A stretch of DNA of 56,523 bases from NCBI GenBank assembly GCA_031280235.1, contig JAITHA010000057.1:1-56523 (forward strand). Direction: 5' to 3'. Numbering within the stretch: position 1 is the stretch's first letter; each line of letters begins with the position of its first letter. The translations under genes were made by a program, and so were the position numbers. The notes beneath the pieces are model-generated. The model saw only the letters and a program-made list of their open reading frames with translations, ran no database searches and was not told the DNA's origin. Positions 17,480-25,575 of this stretch are shown here, in pieces. This DNA comes from Puniceicoccales bacterium. Its GTDB lineage: Bacteria; Verrucomicrobiota; Verrucomicrobiia; Opitutales; UBA953.

Positions 17480-18340
17480 ATGGCCATCATTTCCAGTAAA
17501 CCCAAGACACCCGGACAGCGCTTTCTCGTGCGTAACAAACAGGACCTTGCCAAGAAGCGTCCTGAGAAGGGGTTAACCGAGTCCATCCACTACAAGAAAG
17601 GGCGCAATAGCTACGGGCGCATCACTTCGCGCCGTCGTGGCGGCGGGCACAAGCGCCTTTATCGCCACGTCGATTTTCGGAGGGACAAGCTTGATGTCGT
17701 CGCTACTATCAAGGCGTTTGAGTACGATCCAAATCGCTCCGCCAACCTCGCCCTCCTCGAATACGCCGACGGCGTAAAGAGTTACATTCTTGCGCCAGAT
17801 GGTTTGAAACTCGGCGACACCCTTTTCAGTACTACGCGTGCCCTGACGGAGTTCACGCCTGGCCTCTCGTTGCCCTTGCGTAACATCCCGCCCGCTACGC
17901 GCGTCCACGCCATTGAGATGGAGCCTGGCAGAGGTGCCGCCATCGCTCGTGGTGCTGGTGTTTTTGCCGAGTTGCTGGGCATTGAAGGTGGACGCGCCAT
18001 CTTGAAAATGCCTTCCGGAGAACAGCGTTATTTGAACGCAGAATGCCGCGCCACCATTGGCACCGTCGGCAATTCTGAACACCAGAATCGCTCGCTCGGC
18101 AAAGCTGGGCGCACGCGCTGGATGGGGCGTCGCCCCAGAGTGCGCGGTATGGTCATGAACCCAGTCGATCACCCCAATGGTGGCGGGCAGGGCAAGTCCA
18201 AGGGTGGTGGCGGGCGCCAGCATCCACGCTCACCGTGGGGTCAGCTTTCCAAGCACTTCCCGACACGCACCAAATCCAAACCTTCCAACGCGCAAATCAT
18301 CACGCGCAGCAACGGGAAAAAAATCAAAAAAGGTAAATAA
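17480..18340 (+). CDS. rplB: 50S ribosomal protein L2
   Basis: 286 residues, a little longer than the usual 275 or so. The core shows [29 protein letters not shown], the SH3-like domain and the C-terminal [20 protein letters not shown] with the catalytically important His. L2 is needed for subunit association and peptidyl transfer. The ATG at 17480 is chosen over an upstream in-frame ATG inside rplW. It is preceded by cacacaac, with no Shine-Dalgarno sequence. Confidence 0.98.
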   Translation: MAIISSKPKTPGQRFLVRNKQDLAKKRPEKGLTESIHYKKGRNSYGRITSRRRGGGHKRLYRHVDFRRDKLDVVATIKAFEYDPNRSANLALLEYADGVKSYILAPDGLKLGDTLFSTTRALTEFTPGLSLPLRNIPPATRVHAIEMEPGRGAAIARGAGVFAELLGIEGGRAILKMPSGEQRYLNAECRATIGTVGNSEHQNRSLGKAGRTRWMGRRPRVRGMVMNPVDHPNGGGQGKSKGGGGRQHPRSPWGQLSKHFPTRTKSKPSNAQIITRSNGKKIKKGK

Positions 18341-18342
18341 AT

Positions 18343-18618
18343 ATGGCACGTTCGATTAAAAAAGGTTTCTACGTCGACCCGTCTCTCATGGACAAAGTCG
18401 CCGCCACACAAAAAGCAGGCTCCCGCAAGCCGATACAGACGTGGTCGCGCCGTTCTACCATAACGCCAGACTTCGTCGGCGTGAACCTTAGCGTTCACAA
18501 CGGCAAGGTCTTTGTCCCAGTCTATGTCACGGAAAACATGGTCGGGCACAAGCTGGGCGAATTCGCGCCGACGCGCACCTTCAAGGCGCACACCACACCG
18601 ACGAAGAAATCTGTCTAA
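18343..18618 (+). CDS. rpsS: 30S ribosomal protein S19
   Basis: 91 residues: [47 protein letters not shown] and [15 protein letters not shown]19 contacts S13 and the A site in the 30S head. It starts two bases after the rplB stop; AAGG about ten bases upstream is one of the few Shine-Dalgarno-like sites in this operon. The next gene is not rplV, as usual, but an exported protein. Confidence 0.98.
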   Translation: MARSIKKGFYVDPSLMDKVAATQKAGSRKPIQTWSRRSTITPDFVGVNLSVHNGKVFVPVYVTENMVGHKLGEFAPTRTFKAHTTPTKKSV

Positions 18619-18652
18619 ATGCCAGCAGGGAACGCGTAAAGGGAAGAGACCT

Positions 18653-19198
18653 ATGAGAAACCGAACGAACACAAAAGCAATGCGAGCCGAGGCGGAAAAG
18701 CGTCTCGCTGGCGCCGCTTCTTGTGGTTCGCCGCCCCGTCTCGCCTCCAGCAGCGTGCGAGTGCCCGGCTGTCGCCGCTCCGTCGCCTACCTCCTTTCCC
18801 TGTTCAGCCTCGTTTCCACGCCTCTTGCCTTTGCCCAGCCACCCCAGCGCCCACTTTTTGTCCCGTCTCAGGAAGAGGTCATTTCCGCTGCGAGCAGGGC
18901 TATTGGAACGGTCTTTCTTGTCAAAGATTGGGCAGACAGTTACCCTACCGCCACGGTTTCGCGAGTGGTGGCAGGTGCCAACGCCGACCTCGTCTTACTC
19001 AAGGCTGGTTTCCGGCAAAATTTTCGCCCGGGTATGCTTTGCCTTGTCGGCGAGCGCGATCAGGCGCCAGGTACCGCTCTTGTCATCGCCGAAGCCGATG
19101 CCCAAAATGCCGTGGCCCTCGTCGTCGAGCAAGTGCCTGGGGCTACTCTCAAGGCGGGCGATACTGTCCGCATCAAAACAGTCCAGTTCTCTCGCTAA
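18653..19198 (+). CDS. Predicted exported protein of unknown function inside the S10 operon
   Basis: 181 residues from ATG 18653, with a good GGGAAGAG ribosome-binding site at 18641-18648, unlike its ribosomal neighbours. A hydrophobic segment (about residues 43-57, VAYLLSLFSLVST) preceded by Arg-Arg and ending AFA|Q at 61/62 looks like a signal peptide. The 40-residue N-region is unusually long, and a GTG at 18761 (residue 37) would give a normal signal. The mature part ends in a beta-rich domain: TVSRVVAGANADLVLLKAG, FRPGMLCLVGE, GTALVIAEADAQNAVALVVE and LKAGDTVRIKTV. This layout recalls FlgT C-terminal or SH3-like beta-barrels, a weak fold guess. I do not recognise the family. A six-codon ORF (18619-18639) lies between it and rpsS. 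Confidence 0.8.
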   Translation: MRNRTNTKAMRAEAEKRLAGAASCGSPPRLASSSVRVPGCRRSVAYLLSLFSLVSTPLAFAQPPQRPLFVPSQEEVISAASRAIGTVFLVKDWADSYPTATVSRVVAGANADLVLLKAGFRQNFRPGMLCLVGERDQAPGTALVIAEADAQNAVALVVEQVPGATLKAGDTVRIKTVQFSR

Positions 19199-19236
19199 AC
19201 TTTTTTCAACGAACACCAACACTCACAGAATCCAAA

Positions 19237-19590
19237 ATGGAAGTACATGCCATCACACGCAACGTCCGCTCGACGCCCCAAAAGGTGCGCGAAGTGGCGC
19301 GCATCATTCAAGGGATGCCGGCAAGCAAAGCCGTTGACACCCTGCGCTTCATTCCGCGCAAGACAGCCCGCCTGCTCGGCAAGACTCTCAAGAGCGCCAT
19401 CGCCAACGCGGAGAACAACCACAACCTCTCTTCCGAGGATCTCGTCGTCCTCTCCGCGAGGGCCGACCAAGGGCCGGTACTCAAGCGCATCCGTCCCTCC
19501 GCCAAAGGAAGCGCGCACCCCATTCGCAAGAGCACGAGTCACATCTGTATCGTTCTCTCTGACGTGAGCACCAACGACAACCAAAAGTAA
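19237..19590 (+). CDS. rplV: 50S ribosomal protein L22
   Basis: 117 residues: AITRNVRSTPQKVREVARII, ADTLRF-like DTLRFIPRKTARLLGKTLKS, AIANAENNHNL and VLKRIRPSAKGSAHPIRKST. L22 lines the exit tunnel and binds all 23S rRNA domains. A much longer open frame extends upstream over the exported-protein gene but has no homology; the ATG at 19237 is clearly right. The leader cagaatccaaa has no Shine-Dalgarno sequence. Confidence 0.97.
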   Translation: MEVHAITRNVRSTPQKVREVARIIQGMPASKAVDTLRFIPRKTARLLGKTLKSAIANAENNHNLSSEDLVVLSARADQGPVLKRIRPSAKGSAHPIRKSTSHICIVLSDVSTNDNQK

Positions 19591-19611
19591 TTCCATAATT
19601 TTACCAAGAAC

Positions 19612-20241
19612 ATGGGCCAGAAAGTTAATCCAATAGGCTTCCGCCTCGCCGTCAGGCGCAACTGGGAATCCCGCTGGTATGCGGACAAGAAAAATTTCCC
19701 CCGTTTTGTCGAAGCCGACTTCAAAATCCGCAAGTTTCTTCACGAGAAACTTCGTCAGGCTGCTGTGCCGCGCATCTTCATTGAGCGCGCTGGCAACCGT
19801 ATTCGTGTCAAGGTTTTCACCGCCCGCCCGGGCGTCGTCATTGGAAAGCGTGGCTCCGACCTCGACAAACTCCGCGAGGAGATTCAGAAGATCGCTGGCT
19901 GTGAGGTCATCCTCGACATTCAGGATGTCAAGAAGCCCGATCTCGTCGCCCAACTCGTTGCCGAAAACATCGCTCTCCAGCTTGAGCGCCGCGCTGCCTA
20001 TCGCCGCACAATGAAAAAAGCTCTTCAGAGTACGATGAACGCCGGGGCCGATGGCATCCGTCTGCGCCTTGCAGGCCGTCTCGGTGGTGCCGAAATCGCT
20101 CGCGTCGAGGCTGCTCGTGTCGGACGCGTCCCCTTGCACACCCTCCGTGCCAACATCGACTACGGCTTTGCCGAAGCCCACACCGTTTACGGAAAACTTG
20201 GCATCAAATGTTGGATTTGCAGCAAGGAGGGCGAGGTATAG
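19612..20241 (+). CDS. rpsC: 30S ribosomal protein S3
   Basis: 209 residues: GQKVNPIGFRLAVRRNWESR, the KH domain with RPGVVIGKRGSDLDKLRE, and the C-terminal GGAEIARVEAARVGRVPLHT, DYGFAEAHTVYGKLGIK. S3 forms part of the mRNA entry helicase. It is slightly shorter at the C-terminus than the E. coli protein (233), ending soon after the WICSKEGEV segment. No Shine-Dalgarno sequence is seen before the ATG. Confidence 0.98.
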   Translation: MGQKVNPIGFRLAVRRNWESRWYADKKNFPRFVEADFKIRKFLHEKLRQAAVPRIFIERAGNRIRVKVFTARPGVVIGKRGSDLDKLREEIQKIAGCEVILDIQDVKKPDLVAQLVAENIALQLERRAAYRRTMKKALQSTMNAGADGIRLRLAGRLGGAEIARVEAARVGRVPLHTLRANIDYGFAEAHTVYGKLGIKCWICSKEGEV

Positions 20242-20295
20242 GCACCGCCCTCACGCATTTGCCAGACACACTAGCACAACAAACATCATCGTTCA

Positions 20296-20724
20296 ATGGC
20301 CAATATACAACCAGCACGAACTAAATTTCGCAAAGTCCAGAAAGGACGTAATCGCGGCAAAGCCACAGTCTGTAACGCTCTCGCCTTTGGCGATTTTGGG
20401 ATACAAGCACTAGAGCGTTGCCGTATGCCGGCCAACCAGATAGAAGCCGCTCGCGTTGCCATCTCCCGCAGCCTGAAGCGCAAAGGAAAAATGTGGATGC
20501 GCATCTTTCCTCACATTCCAGTCACGAAAAAACCTGCCGAAGTTCGAATGGGCTCAGGCAAGGGCGGCGTCGAATTCTACGTTGCCACCATCAAGCCCGG
20601 TACCATGCTCTTTGAGGTGGCCGGCGTCCCGGCCTCTGCCGCCCGCGAAGCCATGCGCCTCGCCGACAGTAAACTCCAAGTCCGCTGCCGCTTCGTCTCA
20701 CGCGAAGAGCTTGAAAAATATTGA
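20296..20724 (+). CDS. rplP: 50S ribosomal protein L16
   Basis: 142 residues: PARTKFRKVQKGRNRGKA, FGDFGIQALERCRMPANQIE, AARVAISRSLKRKGKMWMRI, FPHIPVTKKPAEVRMGSGKG and IKPGTMLFEVAG. L16 shapes the A-site tRNA-binding region of the 50S subunit. Helix residues before the C-terminus are normal. The stop lies 40 bases before rpmC. Confidence 0.98.
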   Translation: MANIQPARTKFRKVQKGRNRGKATVCNALAFGDFGIQALERCRMPANQIEAARVAISRSLKRKGKMWMRIFPHIPVTKKPAEVRMGSGKGGVEFYVATIKPGTMLFEVAGVPASAAREAMRLADSKLQVRCRFVSREELEKY

Positions 20725-20764
20725 TTTCACCACGTACAAGCTATCTGCTTCCGCCCTTTTTCAC

Positions 20765-20980
20765 ATGACAGCCAAAAACGCCAAGAAGAACAGCAAAGCC
20801 GCTGAATACAGGGAACTCTCCTCCAGCGACCTCCAATTAAAGCTCCACAGCGTGCGCGAGGAACTCTTGAATCTGCGCATTCAGCAGGCCACGGGGCAGG
20901 TCGAAAACCCAGTGCGACTCCGTGTCCTCCGCCGTCAGGTCGCACGCCTCAACACCGTGGCCGCAGAGAAAACAAAATAA
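20765..20980 (+). CDS. rpmC: 50S ribosomal protein L29
   Basis: 71 residues: YRELSSSDLQLKLHSVREEL, LNLRIQQATGQVENPVRLRV and LRRQVARLNTVAAEK, the usual helical hairpin. L29 sits near the tunnel exit beside L23. The ATG at 20765 is chosen because the longer open frame (from 20582) overlaps rplP and has no homology. The pyrimidine-rich leader lacks a Shine-Dalgarno sequence. Confidence 0.95.
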   Translation: MTAKNAKKNSKAAEYRELSSSDLQLKLHSVREELLNLRIQQATGQVENPVRLRVLRRQVARLNTVAAEKTK

Positions 20981-21029
20981 GCCACAACTCACGAGGTATC
21001 AACGACTTTAACAAACCTATACAAACGAT

Positions 21030-21344
21030 ATGTCCACAGCCACCACAATATCTGCCAGCACAAAGGCTTCGCGCGCCAAGCGCAAAGACCTCGTCGGCGA
21101 AGTCACTAGTCGCTCTGGTGACAAGACCATCAAGGTCACTTATTTCTACAAAATCCCGCACCCCGTCTATGGCAAGGAAATCAAACGACGCACAGTCCTC
21201 CATGTCCACGACGAAAAGAACGAGTGCAAACTGGGAGATAAGGTCGAAATTGCCGAGACACGCCCGCTCTCCAAACTAAAACGTTGGCGTGTCGTCCGTG
21301 TCGTTGAGGCAGCAAAAATAATCGGGCAAGTTTCCAAGTCCTGA
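21030..21344 (+). CDS. rpsQ: 30S ribosomal protein S17
   Basis: 104 residues, with an extra 15 or so Ser/Thr/Ala-rich residues at the N-terminus before the conserved OB-fold: RKDLVGEVTSRSGDKTIKVT, YKIPHPVYGKEIKRRTVLHV, HDEKNECKLGDKVEIAETRP and LSKLKRWRVV. S17 is a primary 16S-binding protein. No Shine-Dalgarno sequence precedes the ATG. Confidence 0.97.
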   Translation: MSTATTISASTKASRAKRKDLVGEVTSRSGDKTIKVTYFYKIPHPVYGKEIKRRTVLHVHDEKNECKLGDKVEIAETRPLSKLKRWRVVRVVEAAKIIGQVSKS

Positions 21345-21394
21345 GAGGCAACCCGACAAAATCATAATCTTCACACAAGCAGAAAGATACCAAC

Positions 21395-21760
21395 ATGGTC
21401 CAAATGCTTTCCAAACTCAACGTTGCCGACAACACGGGCGCCAAAAAGGTCCAGATGATACGCCGCATTGGCCAGATCACTGACACTGCAGGCATCGGCG
21501 ACATCATCGTATGCTCAGTCAAGGACTCGACTCCTGATGCGACCGTCAAAAAAGGTTCAGTCGTTAAGGCCGTCATCGTTCGCACCAAGGCTCCCATTCG
21601 TCGTCCCGATGGAAGCTACCTTCGTTTTGACACTAATGCCGTTGTCATCCTCGATGGGACGGGCGCCCCGAAAGGGACGCGTATTTTTGGCCCGGTCGCT
21701 CGCGAGTTGCGCCAGAAAAACTTCATGAAAATCATTTCCCTCGCACCCGAAGTCCTCTAA
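21395..21760 (+). CDS. rplN: 50S ribosomal protein L14
   Basis: 121 residues: [60 protein letters not shown] and [21 protein letters not shown]14 forms an inter-subunit bridge and is a docking site for RsfS. It ends ten bases before rplX. The leader gaaagataccaac carries only a weak purine patch. Confidence 0.98.
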   Translation: MVQMLSKLNVADNTGAKKVQMIRRIGQITDTAGIGDIIVCSVKDSTPDATVKKGSVVKAVIVRTKAPIRRPDGSYLRFDTNAVVILDGTGAPKGTRIFGPVARELRQKNFMKIISLAPEVL

Positions 21761-21770
21761 TCCACTACCA

Positions 21771-22067
21771 ATGAGCAAGAAAGATTTGAAGAAAGGCGAC
21801 GAGGTCGTCGTTATAGCTGGTTCCGAAAAGGGTAAACGTGGGACGATTAGCGAAATCGTCGTCACGAACCCCATTACCAAGCGGGGGCGTTATTACCCGG
21901 CGCAAGAGCGCGTCGTCATCACGGGTATCAACATTGCCAAACACCACGAGAAAAAGCGTGGCGCCGAGGAGGCTGGTATCTACGAACGCGAGGCCCCCGT
22001 GCATCGTTCCAACGTCGTCCTCGCGAGTGCCTACGACGCACGCAAGGCAGACGCGGGCAAAAAATAA
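21771..22067 (+). CDS. rplX: 50S ribosomal protein L24
   Basis: 98 residues: KKDLKKGDEVVVIAGSEKGK, RGTISEIVVTN, then VVITGINIAKHHEKKR and the C-terminal APVHRSNVVLASAYDARK. The KOW motif is clear. L24 is an assembly initiator. The leader taatccactacca lacks a Shine-Dalgarno sequence. A 78-base gap follows before rplE. Confidence 0.97.
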   Translation: MSKKDLKKGDEVVVIAGSEKGKRGTISEIVVTNPITKRGRYYPAQERVVITGINIAKHHEKKRGAEEAGIYEREAPVHRSNVVLASAYDARKADAGKK

Positions 22068-22145
22068 AAGCATTAATCTTTTACCAACAGTCAGTTCCGG
22101 GGAGCAACCACACAACCAACGCTTAGCTGGAAACGCAAACACACC

Positions 22146-22745
22146 ATGACACACAAATCAGTACTCAGACAACAGTATCAGGAGAAAATCCTTCCGGAGC
22201 TACTTAAGGCTCGGGGTTACAAGAACAAGCACGAAGTGCCCGCTCTCCTGAAAATCGTAATTAACTCTGCTTTTAAAGCCGACGCCGACAAGGGGTTCCA
22301 AGCCGAGGTCGTCAAAGAAATAGGGAAACTTTCTGGGCAAAAGCCCGTCATCACCAAGGCTCGCAAGAGCATTTCCAACTTCAAAGTCCGCCAAGGTATG
22401 CCTCTCGGTGTCATGGTCACGCTTCGCGGCGCCAGCATGTACGAGTTCCTTTATCGCTTGACTTCCATTGCTTTGCCGATGATTCGCGACTTTCGCGGCC
22501 TTTCCAACCGGCTCGACGGGCAGGGCAACTATTCGCTTGGCATAGCCGACCACACCATTTTCCCTGAGACACAGGTGGATGGCAGCCAACGCCAAAACAT
22601 TGGTCTCGACATCACAATCGTCACCACGGCAAAAACAGACGAAGAGGGCCGGGATCTTCTTCGTCTTCTGGGTATTCCATTCCGAAAAGCAAGCTCCACC
22701 CAGACTACCTTGGAGAAACCTTCCGAGGAACAAGATAAAAACTAA
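22146..22745 (+). CDS. rplE: 50S ribosomal protein L5
   Basis: 199 residues: [76 protein letters not shown] and [12 protein letters not shown]5 binds 5S rRNA and contacts P-site tRNA. A 20-residue charged tail follows the conserved fold, after LLGIPFRK. The gene starts after aacacacc with no Shine-Dalgarno sequence. Confidence 0.98.
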   Translation: MTHKSVLRQQYQEKILPELLKARGYKNKHEVPALLKIVINSAFKADADKGFQAEVVKEIGKLSGQKPVITKARKSISNFKVRQGMPLGVMVTLRGASMYEFLYRLTSIALPMIRDFRGLSNRLDGQGNYSLGIADHTIFPETQVDGSQRQNIGLDITIVTTAKTDEEGRDLLRLLGIPFRKASSTQTTLEKPSEEQDKN

Positions 22746-22779
22746 ACCTTCAGATCAACAAGACCTTCCGATACACAAC

Positions 22780-23085
22780 ATGGCCAAAACCTCAGTCATC
22801 GAACGTAACAAGAAGCGTGAGCGCCTCGTAGAGAAATATGCTCAAGAGCGTACACGCCTCAAGGCCATCTTGGCCAACCCATCCACCAGCGACAAAGAGT
22901 TCTTTGAAGCTGGCCGCAAGCTCGCAAAGCTTCCGCGCAATTCCTCGAAAGTCCGTCTCCGCAAGCGTTGTAGCCTCACGGGCCGCCCACGCGCTTACAT
23001 CGGAAAATTCGGCCTTTCTCGCCTTACTTTCAGGGAGCTTGCTACAACAGGCCAGCTTCCGGGCGTGACAAAGGCTTCATGGTAA
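22780..23085 (+). CDS. rpsN: 30S ribosomal protein S14 (zinc-free form)
   Basis: 101 residues: [60 protein letters not shown] and the PGVTKASW end. It is the long form without the CxxC zinc pair, as in E. coli. The ATG at 22780 lies within a longer open frame that begins inside rplE; MAKTSV is the expected start. The leader gatacacaac has no Shine-Dalgarno sequence. Confidence 0.97.
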   Translation: MAKTSVIERNKKRERLVEKYAQERTRLKAILANPSTSDKEFFEAGRKLAKLPRNSSKVRLRKRCSLTGRPRAYIGKFGLSRLTFRELATTGQLPGVTKASW

Positions 23086-23119
23086 ACCTGCACCACTCAA
23101 TCCTTTAGATACAAAACAC

Positions 23120-23515
23120 ATGGCAACACATGATACGATTGGAGATTACCTTACGGTGATTCGTAACGGCTACTCCGCCGCCCTTCCTAAGGTCACACTC
23201 CAATGGTCCAACATACGCGAGGGTATCACCCGCATTCTCAAAGAAAACGGCTATATCGTTGATTATAAGAAGATTGAGAGTGGGAAACTTGTCGATTTGG
23301 AATTGGAGCTCAAGTACGTTAACCGTACCCCGGCTGTGACGGGGATAAAGCGCATCAGCTCGCCGGGCTGCCGCGTTTATGCGAGTTATTCCGAAATTCC
23401 GCGCGTCATTGGTGGCATGGGGATTTCCATCCTCACGACTTCTCGCGGAGTGCTTTCTGATCGTATGGCACGTGAGCAAAAAACAGGTGGCGAACTTCTC
23501 GCCCAAGTTTGGTAA
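23120..23515 (+). CDS. rpsH: 30S ribosomal protein S8
   Basis: 131 residues: THDTIGDYLTVIRNGYSAAL, ILKENGYIVDYKK, RTPAVTGIKRISSPGCRVYA and the C-terminal GMGISILTTSRGVLSDRMAR. S8 binds the 16S central domain and in E. coli represses the spc operon. It is the last ribosomal gene of the cluster here; rplF, rplR, rpsE, rpmD, rplO and secY, which normally follow, are replaced by a terminator and a MATE transporter gene. Confidence 0.98.
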   Translation: MATHDTIGDYLTVIRNGYSAALPKVTLQWSNIREGITRILKENGYIVDYKKIESGKLVDLELELKYVNRTPAVTGIKRISSPGCRVYASYSEIPRVIGGMGISILTTSRGVLSDRMAREQKTGGELLAQVW

Positions 23516-23528
23516 ATTCGCTTTTCGC

Positions 23529-23595
23529 GACGGTCATCCGGCCATGCGAAGGAATTTTTCGGTGGAAGCCTTTGTGGGCTTCTGCCGTCTTTTTT
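23529..23595 (+). terminator. Rho-independent terminator at the end of the ribosomal protein cluster
   Basis: An outer stem GACGGT (23529-23534) pairs with GCCGTC (23584-23589, one G-U pair) and is followed at once by six T (23590-23595). Inside lies a second stem GAAGCC (23565-23570) with GGCTTC (23577-23582) around TTTGTG. It begins 14 bases after the rpsH stop. The T-run ends 27 bases before the MATE start, which supports a real operon end after rpsH. Confidence 0.7.
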
Positions 23596-23622
23596 AGGTG
23601 TGACGCAGCGTACACATCGAGA

Positions 23623-24978
23623 ATGGATCCGAAAAATTTCATTGTTTCATTGTGGCCGGAATTGCGGAAGACGATTTTTCTGGTTTTCCCGATCGCTCTT
23701 GGCCAAGGAGGGCACGGGTTACTCTTCGTGGTGGACGCCGTGATGGCTGGGCACCTTGGGGTTTCCTCTCTGGCGGCAGCGGCCTTCGTCGGCAACACGG
23801 TCGTGTTAGTTTCACTGTTTGGCTTTGGTTTGGCAATCCCCGTGTCGGTGTTGACTTCGCAAGGGCGCGGGGCGGGGCATCCCGGGCATGGGGCGGCGGC
23901 TTTGCGGCATGGTTTTTTGCTTGTTGGCGCCTTTGGCATGCTCTCAGCGGTATTTGTTCACGGGGCGGTACTGTCGGGTGTCTTAACAATTTTTGGGCAG
24001 GATCCAGTTGTGGAGCGCGAGGCGGTGGAGTTTACGATATGGCTGGTTTGGAGCAATTTGCCTGCCTTCTTGTTTCAGTGCTTGAAAAATCATCGCGAGG
24101 CGGTGGGTGAGCCATGGCAGCCTCTGCTCTGGCTGTGCATTGGTGTTGCCGCGACGATTGTCTTCAACTGGATTTTTATGTTTGGGCATCTTGGTGCGCC
24201 AGAGATGGGCCTAGCTGGGGCGGGTGTGGGGACTTTTCTCGGGCGCGTCGTGATGTTTGTCGGCCTGGCGTGTCATCCGGGCAGGCCAGAGATCCGTTGG
24301 CGCGATGGTTTTCACCTCGGCTGGTTGAAGGACGTGCTGGTATTGGGTGTGCCGAGTGCGTTCCAGTGGGCCTTGGAGGCTGGCGTGTTCACGGTGGTTG
24401 CCGTGTTGATGGGCTTGTTTGGTAAAGAGCAACAGGCGGCGCACCAGGTGGCGATCAGTCTGGCTTCGTTGGCGTTCATGGTCCCGGTCGGCATTTCGCA
24501 GGGCACGAGCATTCGTATGGCAGAGTGCTATGGGGCACGAAATTTGCCGAAGATGAGACAGATTGCGGCTGGGGCTTTGTTGTTTTCGCTGTTGTTCATG
24601 GGGGTGTACGTGTTGCTTGTGGTGGTGTTCAACGAGGCAATTCCGCGTCTTTATTTATCTGGCGACTTGTCGTCGCCGGAGACGGCTGCGTTCGCTGCAC
24701 AGTTCATTCTTGTGGCGGCAGCCTTTGCCTTGTGTGACGGCTTGCAGGTTGTGGCGGTTGGGGCATTGCGTGGCATGAGTGATGTGAAGTTTATCCTCGT
24801 GGCGGCATTTGGCTGCTACTGGGGGGTGAGTCTTCCCGTGGGCGTGCTGCTCGCGTGGTGGCTTGGCTGGGGTGGCTTGGGACTTTGGATTGGTCTCGCG
24901 TGCGGGATTTGTGCGGCGGCTGTCGTCTTGAATTTTCGCCTGTGGTGGAAGCTCGGGAAAGGGTGTTGCTACGCTTGA
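23623..24978 (+). CDS. MATE family multidrug/cation efflux transporter
   Basis: 451 residues with about twelve hydrophobic segments in two homologous halves. MATE features are FPIALGQGGHGLLFVVDAVM, GHLGVSSLAAAAF near the N-terminus, NWIFMFGHLGAPEMGLAGAG in the middle and PVGISQGTSIRMAECYGARN in the second half. NorM-type members use Na+ or H+ to export drugs and metabolites; the substrate cannot be read here. I chose ATG 23623 (MDPKNF) because the open frame upstream runs through the terminator into rpsH. It is followed 24 bases later by an acetyltransferase gene, so they may be co-transcribed. Confidence 0.9.
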   Translation: MDPKNFIVSLWPELRKTIFLVFPIALGQGGHGLLFVVDAVMAGHLGVSSLAAAAFVGNTVVLVSLFGFGLAIPVSVLTSQGRGAGHPGHGAAALRHGFLLVGAFGMLSAVFVHGAVLSGVLTIFGQDPVVEREAVEFTIWLVWSNLPAFLFQCLKNHREAVGEPWQPLLWLCIGVAATIVFNWIFMFGHLGAPEMGLAGAGVGTFLGRVVMFVGLACHPGRPEIRWRDGFHLGWLKDVLVLGVPSAFQWALEAGVFTVVAVLMGLFGKEQQAAHQVAISLASLAFMVPVGISQGTSIRMAECYGARNLPKMRQIAAGALLFSLLFMGVYVLLVVVFNEAIPRLYLSGDLSSPETAAFAAQFILVAAAFALCDGLQVVAVGALRGMSDVKFILVAAFGCYWGVSLPVGVLLAWWLGWGGLGLWIGLACGICAAAVVLNFRLWWKLGKGCCYA

Positions 24979-25002
24979 ACGGGGTTGCATCATGTTCGAG
25001 CT

Positions 25003-25548
25003 ATGTCCACGTCACGAGAGTCGTCCTGTTTACAGTTGCCTGCTGTGGGTAGGTTTCGGATTCGCCTTGCCTTGGGAAAGGACGTCGTCGCCATCACGCG
25101 CATTTATAACGAGAGTGTGCTTCACAGCGTTGCGACGTTTCAGATTTCTCCGGATACTGTGCGGCGGCGCCAGTCGTGGTTGCGTTCGCACGGGGCACGT
25201 CATCCGGCGTTTGTGTTGGAGCAGGCGGGTGCCATCATGGGTTGGAGTGCTCTTTCGCCGTACAGTTTGCGCGAGGCTTGGCGGTTTACAGTAGAGGATT
25301 CGATTTACTTGGATGCCTCGGTCCTGGGCCGTGGTTGGGGGGAGAAGATGCTGACGCATTTGCTTGAGGTGGCGCGTGGGCTTGGGCATCGCGTGGTGTT
25401 GGCGCGCATTGTGGCCAGCCACAAAGCCAGTATTTGTTTGCACCAAAAACTGGGCTTCACAGAGGCCGGGCGCCTTTGCGGCGTAGGGTTCAAATTTGGA
25501 GTCTGGCACGATGTCATTTACTTGCAAAAGGACTTTGGCACCTCGTGA
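25003..25548 (+). CDS. GNAT acetyltransferase, phosphinothricin N-acetyltransferase-like
   Basis: 181 residues. After a variable 20-residue start come the GNAT fold and the features of the PAT/YncA subgroup: ITRIYNESVLHSVATFQ, SIYLDASVLGRGWGEKMLTH (acetyl-CoA pyrophosphate loop GRGWGEK), ASHKASICLHQKLGFTEAGR and VGFKFGVWHDVIYLQK. Relatives acetylate small amines such as methionine sulfoximine, phosphinothricin or other amino-acid analogues; the substrate is not known. ATG at 25003 is preferred over 24985. Sits between the MATE gene and the oxidoreductase gene on the same strand. Confidence 0.85.
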   Translation: MSTSRESSCLQLPAVGRFRIRLALGKDVVAITRIYNESVLHSVATFQISPDTVRRRQSWLRSHGARHPAFVLEQAGAIMGWSALSPYSLREAWRFTVEDSIYLDASVLGRGWGEKMLTHLLEVARGLGHRVVLARIVASHKASICLHQKLGFTEAGRLCGVGFKFGVWHDVIYLQKDFGTS

Positions 25549-25575
25549 GAAAGCCCGTGTCCAAGCAGCACATAT

